Source: Cognatishimia coralii
GTDB lineage: Bacteria; Pseudomonadota; Alphaproteobacteria; Rhodobacterales; Rhodobacteraceae
Length of the DNA stretch: 64,000 bases
Direction: 5' to 3'
NCBI RefSeq assembly: GCF_037478305.1
Contig: NZ_JBBGAZ010000006.1
Location: 124,001-188,000, forward strand
Shown here in pieces: positions 60,526 to 64,000 of this stretch. The translations under genes were made by a program, and so were the position numbers. Position 1 is the stretch's first letter, and every line of letters begins with the position of its first letter. Under the pieces are notes generated by a model, which saw only the letters and a program-made list of their open reading frames with translations, searched no databases and had not been told where the DNA came from.

Positions 60526-61308
60526 ATGGTCGAATTTGCGCTCCCAAAGAACTCCCGGATCACAACAGGGAAAACCTGGCCCAAGCCAGAAGGCGCTAAG
60601 AATGTGCGCAAGTTCCAGATTTACCGCTGGAACCCGGATGATGGCAAAAACCCATCGGTCGATACCTATTTCATCGACATGGACAATTGCGGCCCGATGA
60701 TCCTGGACGCGCTGATCAAGATCAAAAACGAGATTGACCCGACCCTGACGTTCCGCCGTTCCTGCCGTGAAGGCATCTGCGGCTCTTGCGCGATGAACAT
60801 CGGCGGGATCAACACGCTGGCCTGTATCTATGGCATCGACGAAGTCAAAGGCGGCACGGTCAAGATCTATCCGCTGCCACACATGCCGGTGGTCAAAGAC
60901 CTGATCCCTGATCTGACGCATTTCTATGCGCAGCACGCATCGATCATGCCGTGGCTGGAAACCAAGACCAACCGTCCGGCAAAAGAGTGGAAGCAGTCGA
61001 TTGAAGACCGCAAAAAGCTCGATGGCCTGTATGAGTGTGTGATGTGCGCAAGCTGCTCCACCTCTTGCCCAAGCTACTGGTGGAATGGTGACCGTTACCT
61101 CGGCCCAGCAGCCTTGCTGCATGCCTATCGCTGGATCATCGACAGCCGCGATGAGGCGACGGGTGAGCGTCTGGATGAGCTCGAAGATCCGTTCAAGCTC
61201 TATCGCTGCCACACAATTATGAACTGCGCGAAAACCTGTCCAAAGGGTCTGAACCCAGCGGGTGCGATTGCGCATATCAAGAAGATGATGGTGGATCGGG
61301 CTGTTTAA
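60526..61308 (+). CDS. sdhB: Succinate dehydrogenase iron-sulfur subunit
   Basis: A 260-residue subunit. Three cluster motifs: 2Fe-2S in CREGICGSCAMNIGGINTLAC, 4Fe-4S in CVMCASCSTSCP and 3Fe-4S in CHTIMNCAKTCPKGLNPA. The start MVEFALPKNSRITTGKTW has AAGGAG upstream. It ends the operon with a strong terminator. The 70-base gap from the previous gene may allow its own ribosome loading but shows no obvious promoter. Confidence 0.97.
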   Translation: MVEFALPKNSRITTGKTWPKPEGAKNVRKFQIYRWNPDDGKNPSVDTYFIDMDNCGPMILDALIKIKNEIDPTLTFRRSCREGICGSCAMNIGGINTLACIYGIDEVKGGTVKIYPLPHMPVVKDLIPDLTHFYAQHASIMPWLETKTNRPAKEWKQSIEDRKKLDGLYECVMCASCSTSCPSYWWNGDRYLGPAALLHAYRWIIDSRDEATGERLDELEDPFKLYRCHTIMNCAKTCPKGLNPAGAIAHIKKMMVDRAV

Positions 61309-61338
61309 CGCAGATGCGGGGGCCAGCCCCCGCGCCCC

Positions 61339-61362
61339 CGGGATATTTCTGGCAAGAGAAAA
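61339..61362 (+). repeat. Copy of dispersed 3'-end element (GGGATATTTCTGGCAAGAGA)
   Basis: GGGATATTTCTGGCAAGAGA followed by AAAA, directly before the sdhB terminator hairpin. Matches the minus-strand copy at 24111. Confidence 0.55.
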
Positions 61363-61388
61363 ATGGGCGCGGTTTAGCGCCCTTTTTT
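61362..61388 (+). terminator. Rho-independent terminator after sdhB
   Basis: GGGCGC (61365-61370), loop GGTTTA, GCGCCC (61377-61382), then six Ts. Clear intrinsic terminator 57 bases after the sdhB stop and only 12 bases before the next start. Confidence 0.9.
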
Positions 61389-61400
61389 GTGAGGTGAGAG

Positions 61401-61604
61401 ATGCATATCGCGATTGGTTTGATCGTTGCCTTTGTGCTGGTCGCGCTGCTCAGCAATCGCAAAACGCGCGCCTGTCGGTGGCGCGCGGATCGTCGTCAGG
61501 ATTCTGTGCAGGGGAGTTTTTACCGCTGTATGCATTGCGGGGCAGAGACGCGGAAGGCGGATGGCCGCCCGCCGAAAATCTGCTTACGCGAAGGCCGCCT
61601 CTAG
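61401..61604 (+). CDS. Small membrane protein with C-terminal Cys motif
   Basis: A 67-residue product with one N-terminal hydrophobic helix (residues ~3-18, IAIGLIVAFVLVALL), a basic linker and a cysteine-rich tail, RCMHCGAETRKADGRPPKIC (Cys43, Cys46, Cys61; Cys25 in the linker), resembling a partial zinc ribbon. GAGGTGAGAG is a good ribosome site. It follows the sdhB terminator, so it needs its own promoter or readthrough. The 3' end overlaps the convergent deoD by 21 bases. Confidence 0.6.
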   Translation: MHIAIGLIVAFVLVALLSNRKTRACRWRADRRQDSVQGSFYRCMHCGAETRKADGRPPKICLREGRL

Positions 61605-62288
61605 GGCGATTTCGACCATATCTCCGAAGGACTTCTCGCGCTGATCGCTGGGCAAAGCGTCGTGCGTAATCAAATGATCTGAGACCGTCAGCACTGCCAG
61701 CGCGCGGCACCCGTGGCGGGCGGCAAGATTGTAGAGTTCGGCGGCTTCCATTTCCACGCCCAGGATGCCGTGGCGGATCATCTGCTCGTTCAGATCGGGG
61801 CGCTCGTCATAGAACACATCACTAGAATAGATGCCGCCGACGTGGGTAGCGGAGCCTTTGGAGGCAGCGGCATCCGCGGCCGCGCGCAAGAGGCCATAGT
61901 CGGCACATGGTGCGAAGTTGATTTCCTTAAAGATGCCGCGCGAGGGGGTTGAGAGCGTGGTTGCCGTCATCGCAAGGATCACGTCCCGGATCGCGACTTT
62001 TTCCTGCATCGCGCCGCAGGAGCCGATGCGTATCAGCGTTTTGGCGCCGTAGTCCTTGATCAGCTCGTTCACATAGATCGACAGGCTCGGCATCCCCATG
62101 CCAGAGCCATGGATCGTCACGCGGTTGCCCTTCCACATGCCGGTAAAGCCCAGCATGCCACGTACTTCATTGACGCAGGTGACGTCAGTCAAAAAGGTCT
62201 CTGCTGCCCATTTCGCGCGATAGGGATCGCCGGGCAATAGGACGGTTTCTGCGATCTCGCCGGGCTTTGCGCCGATGTGGATTGTCAT
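61584..62288 (-). CDS. deoD: Purine-nucleoside phosphorylase DeoD type
   Basis: A 234-residue hexameric enzyme phosphorolysing purine nucleosides. MTIHIGAKPGEIAETVLLPG, DPYRAKWAAETFL, and RIGSCGAMQEKVAIRDVILA match E. coli-type DeoD; the catalytic region VLTVSDHLITHD includes the conserved Asp. Size normal (~235-239). It is divergent from the DUF4329 gene by 52 bases. Confidence 0.95.
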   Translation of the reverse strand: MTIHIGAKPGEIAETVLLPGDPYRAKWAAETFLTDVTCVNEVRGMLGFTGMWKGNRVTIHGSGMGMPSLSIYVNELIKDYGAKTLIRIGSCGAMQEKVAIRDVILAMTATTLSTPSRGIFKEINFAPCADYGLLRAAADAAASKGSATHVGGIYSSDVFYDERPDLNEQMIRHGILGVEMEAAELYNLAARHGCRALAVLTVSDHLITHDALPSDQREKSFGDMVEIALEAAFA

Positions 62289-62340
62289 GGATGCGCTCCT
62301 CTGGTCTTATAGACGCGTATTAGTGCAGGAAGTTAGCCCC

Positions 62341-62871
62341 ATGAAAACCCCCATTCGCGCCGTGATTGGCCTTGCTTTGGCAATAAGTGCTTCGCCTGTT
62401 GATGCGGATTCAAAGGCCGAGATCGCCTTGATGAAAAAGGTCTTTGCTGAAATTCAGCCTCTGTCGTTCAAACGCAACCGCGAGTATTGCGGCTATATTG
62501 GCTATGATTTTGACGGCAATCTGGTGGCGTCTGAGGCGCGGCGGGGGCGGAAATCGAGCTGCCGTCCGCGGGATCCGGTCGAGATCGAGGTGATCATCGC
62601 GTCCTATCACACACATGGGGCCTATAATAACGACGAAGGTTCTGAGGTGCCGAGTGTCGAGGATATGGAGGGTGATGAGGCTGAGGGCATCGACGGCTAT
62701 GTCGCCACGCCGGGCGGGCGCATGTGGTATGTCGATAGCGAGGATATGGTGATCAGCCAGATCTGCGGGGTTGGGTGTCTGGCTCAGGATCCCGACTTTG
62801 TGCCCTATGGCGATGTGGGGATTGAGACCAGCTACACCTATGACGAGCTGGTCTCTTGGTTTAACGAATAG
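62341..62871 (+). CDS. Exported DUF4329-like protein
   Basis: A 176-residue protein with a signal peptide (about residues 1-22, LALAISASPVDA). The mature part has EYCGYIGYDFDGNLVASEAR and IIASYHTHGAYNNDEGSEVP, followed by SVEDMEGD. The HTHG...SxxD arrangement is shared with JAMM/DUF4329 domains, more often found at the ends of secreted toxins and in prokaryotic deubiquitinase-like proteins. Here it stands alone. It converges on ecm with a 3-base gap. Confidence 0.6.
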   Translation: MKTPIRAVIGLALAISASPVDADSKAEIALMKKVFAEIQPLSFKRNREYCGYIGYDFDGNLVASEARRGRKSSCRPRDPVEIEVIIASYHTHGAYNNDEGSEVPSVEDMEGDEAEGIDGYVATPGGRMWYVDSEDMVISQICGVGCLAQDPDFVPYGDVGIETSYTYDELVSWFNE

Positions 62872-62874
62872 CTT

Positions 62875-64000
62875 TTATTCCGCTGCCACCGATTGCGGAT
62901 CGGCAAGGGTGACGATGTCGCCCATGATCGTGTTGAGCTCGAAGTCTTTCGGCGTGTAGACACGCGCAACGCCCATGGCGCGCAGGCGGTCTGTGTCCTC
63001 GTCTGGGATAATGCCGCCCACGATCACGGGGATATGGCCCAAGCCTTCGTTGCGCATCCGCGCCATGAGGTCTTCCACCAATGGGATGTGGGATCCAGAG
63101 AGGATCGAGAGACCCACCACATGCGCCTCATCTTCGCGTGCCTTAGAGACGATCTCTTCAGGCGTCAGGCGGATGCCATCGTAAGAGATATCCATACCTA
63201 CATCGCGCGCACGGCAGGCGATCTGCTCGGCGCCGTTAGAGTGGCCATCAAGGCCCGGTTTGCCGATCACGAACTTGAGGCGGCGTCCGAGGCGGTCACT
63301 GACGCTATCCACGGCATCGCGCAGGTCATCGAGGCCTTCGGTCATATTCGACGGGTTCAAGGACACGCCAGTCGGGCCACGGTATTCGCCATGGATCGAC
63401 CGCATCTGAGCTGCCCATTCACCGGTTGTGACGCCCGCTTTCGCGGCCTCAATCGAGGCTGGCATGATGTTTTTGCCCGCCTTCGCATCTTCGCGCAGCG
63501 CTGCCAACGCCTTTTCCACGCGCTCCGCGTCGCGACCCGCACGCCATTCGTTGAGGCGGTCGATCTGTTCTGCCTCGACTGCAGGGTCAACGACCATAAT
63601 GCCGCCATCGCCGGTCATCAGAGGGCTGGCCTCGCCTTTTTGCCATTTGTTTACGCCGACAACGACGGTTTCACCCGCTTCGATGCGGTTGAGGCGGGCG
63701 GAGTTGGATTCCACCAGACGGCCCTTCATGTAATCGATGGACTCAATCGCGCCGCCCATGGATTCAAGGTTCGCGAGCTCGTGACGTGCGCCGTCTTTGA
63801 GTTCAGCCACCTTGCGATCCACCGCTGGGTTGTTGTCGAAGAGGTCGTCATACTCCAAGAGGTCGGTCTCGTAAGCCATGATTTGCTGCATGCGCATAGA
63901 CCATTGCTGATCCCAGGGGCGCGGCAGGCCTAGGGCTTCGTTCCAAGCGGGCAGCTGTACCGCACGGGCGCGGGCCTTTTTGGACAGAGTCACCGCCAGC
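62875..64000 (-). CDS. ecm: Ethylmalonyl-CoA mutase, C-terminal part (partial)
   Basis: The gene continues beyond the window. The visible 3' part covers the end of the substrate-binding barrel (GGAIESIDYMKGRLVESNSA, AGETVVVGVNKWQKGE) and the adenosylcobalamin-binding domain with KPGLDGHSNGAEQI (base-off DxHxxG histidine), LSILSGSHIPL and VIVGGIIPDEDTDRLR. Sequence details match ethylmalonyl-CoA mutase (Ecm/MeaA) of the ethylmalonyl-CoA pathway more than methylmalonyl-CoA mutase. Methylmalonyl-CoA mutase remains an alternative until the N-terminus is seen. Confidence 0.85.
   Translation of the reverse strand, partial: LAVTLSKKARARAVQLPAWNEALGLPRPWDQQWSMRMQQIMAYETDLLEYDDLFDNNPAVDRKVAELKDGARHELANLESMGGAIESIDYMKGRLVESNSARLNRIEAGETVVVGVNKWQKGEASPLMTGDGGIMVVDPAVEAEQIDRLNEWRAGRDAERVEKALAALREDAKAGKNIMPASIEAAKAGVTTGEWAAQMRSIHGEYRGPTGVSLNPSNMTEGLDDLRDAVDSVSDRLGRRLKFVIGKPGLDGHSNGAEQIACRARDVGMDISYDGIRLTPEEIVSKAREDEAHVVGLSILSGSHIPLVEDLMARMRNEGLGHIPVIVGGIIPDEDTDRLRAMGVARVYTPKDFELNTIMGDIVTLADPQSVAAE

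Noticed and set aside
57726..60611. A 961-codon open frame on the minus strand opposite sdhA and the sulfotransferase-like gene
   Set aside because: It mirrors the codon bias of strongly supported plus-strand genes (sdhA motifs are unambiguous) and its product has no recognisable domain; long antisense frames are common in GC-rich coding sequence.
62893..63933. A 346-codon plus-strand frame opposite ecm
   Set aside because: Antisense shadow of the cobalamin-dependent mutase, whose DxHxxG motif on the minus strand is clear.
1..64000. tRNA, rRNA, CRISPR, insertion sequence or prophage
   Set aside because: I scanned for T-loop-like GGTTCGAATCC, regularly spaced direct repeats, transposase or integrase motifs and found none that hold up.

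Overview
The window looks like a stretch of ordinary, densely coded chromosome from an alphaproteobacterium of the Rhodobacteraceae (Roseobacter group). The reasons are the ethylmalonyl-CoA pathway genes (mch, a CitE-like lyase/thioesterase, ecm, phaA/phaB), the sdh/suc/mdh/lpd gene order, a 44-residue aa3-type oxidase subunit IV, a TIGR02302/DUF4175 giant protein, DUF1194, NnrU and a two-lipoyl-domain OdhB. There are no rRNA or tRNA genes, CRISPR arrays, insertion sequences, phage genes or integrases that I can see. Codon use and gene packing are even throughout. Many neighbours overlap by four bases (ATGA), and no gap exceeds 300 bases.

Layout. 1-5.4 kb: the end of moaB, then an RND efflux adaptor and permease. 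5.4-11.4 kb: a DsbD-like domain protein, YqgE/AlgH, a Sua5-type tRNA threonylcarbamoylation enzyme, an acyl-CoA dehydrogenase/metallo-hydrolase operon and a tiny cytochrome oxidase subunit. 11.5-17.5 kb: a lipoprotein with a possible permuted NlpC/P60-like fold, azlCD, the molybdenum-cofactor operon fdhD-mobA-mobB-moeA, and a membrane protein next to greA. 18-26.6 kb: ETF-ubiquinone oxidoreductase, an NTF2-like protein, a PPOX flavoprotein, a TPR protein coupled to ispE, a polyprenyl diphosphate synthase, DUF2007, a TrmN6-like methyltransferase and a 54-residue YdcH-like protein. 26.6-31.9 kb: a LysR regulator with a YddG-like exporter, phaA/phaB and a stand-alone EAL protein. 31.9-42.1 kb: a TlpA-like thioredoxin, argH plus a small lipoprotein, DUF2834, lysA, TIGR02302, an MJ0042 zinc-ribbon protein and ftsE-ftsX-plsC.

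42.3-64 kb is the metabolic core. On the minus strand lie mdh, sucCD, sucA-odhB and lpd. On the plus strand lie a CitE-like gene, nnrU-like, DUF1737 and mch, then sdhC-sdhD-sdhA-(sulfotransferase-like gene)-sdhB. At the end are deoD, a DUF4329 protein and the 3' part of ecm. The TCA enzymes and the ethylmalonyl-CoA pathway (acetyl-CoA assimilation to malate and succinyl-CoA) therefore sit together. PhaA and PhaB supply acetoacetyl-CoA and 3-hydroxybutyryl-CoA both to this pathway and to polyhydroxybutyrate.

The strongest unexplained signal is regulatory. The 10-bp palindrome TGTGATCACA occurs as a pair with exactly 21 bp centre-to-centre spacing upstream of both sucC and sdhC, which points to one shared regulator of the TCA operons. 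Other points of interest are a sulfotransferase-like gene inside the sdh operon, a REPIN-like doublet between odhB and lpd, a recurrent roughly 23-nt element at gene 3' ends, an RND permease with two extra C-terminal membrane segments, and possible unannotated small ORFs. I found no clear new defence, mobile or biosynthetic system.
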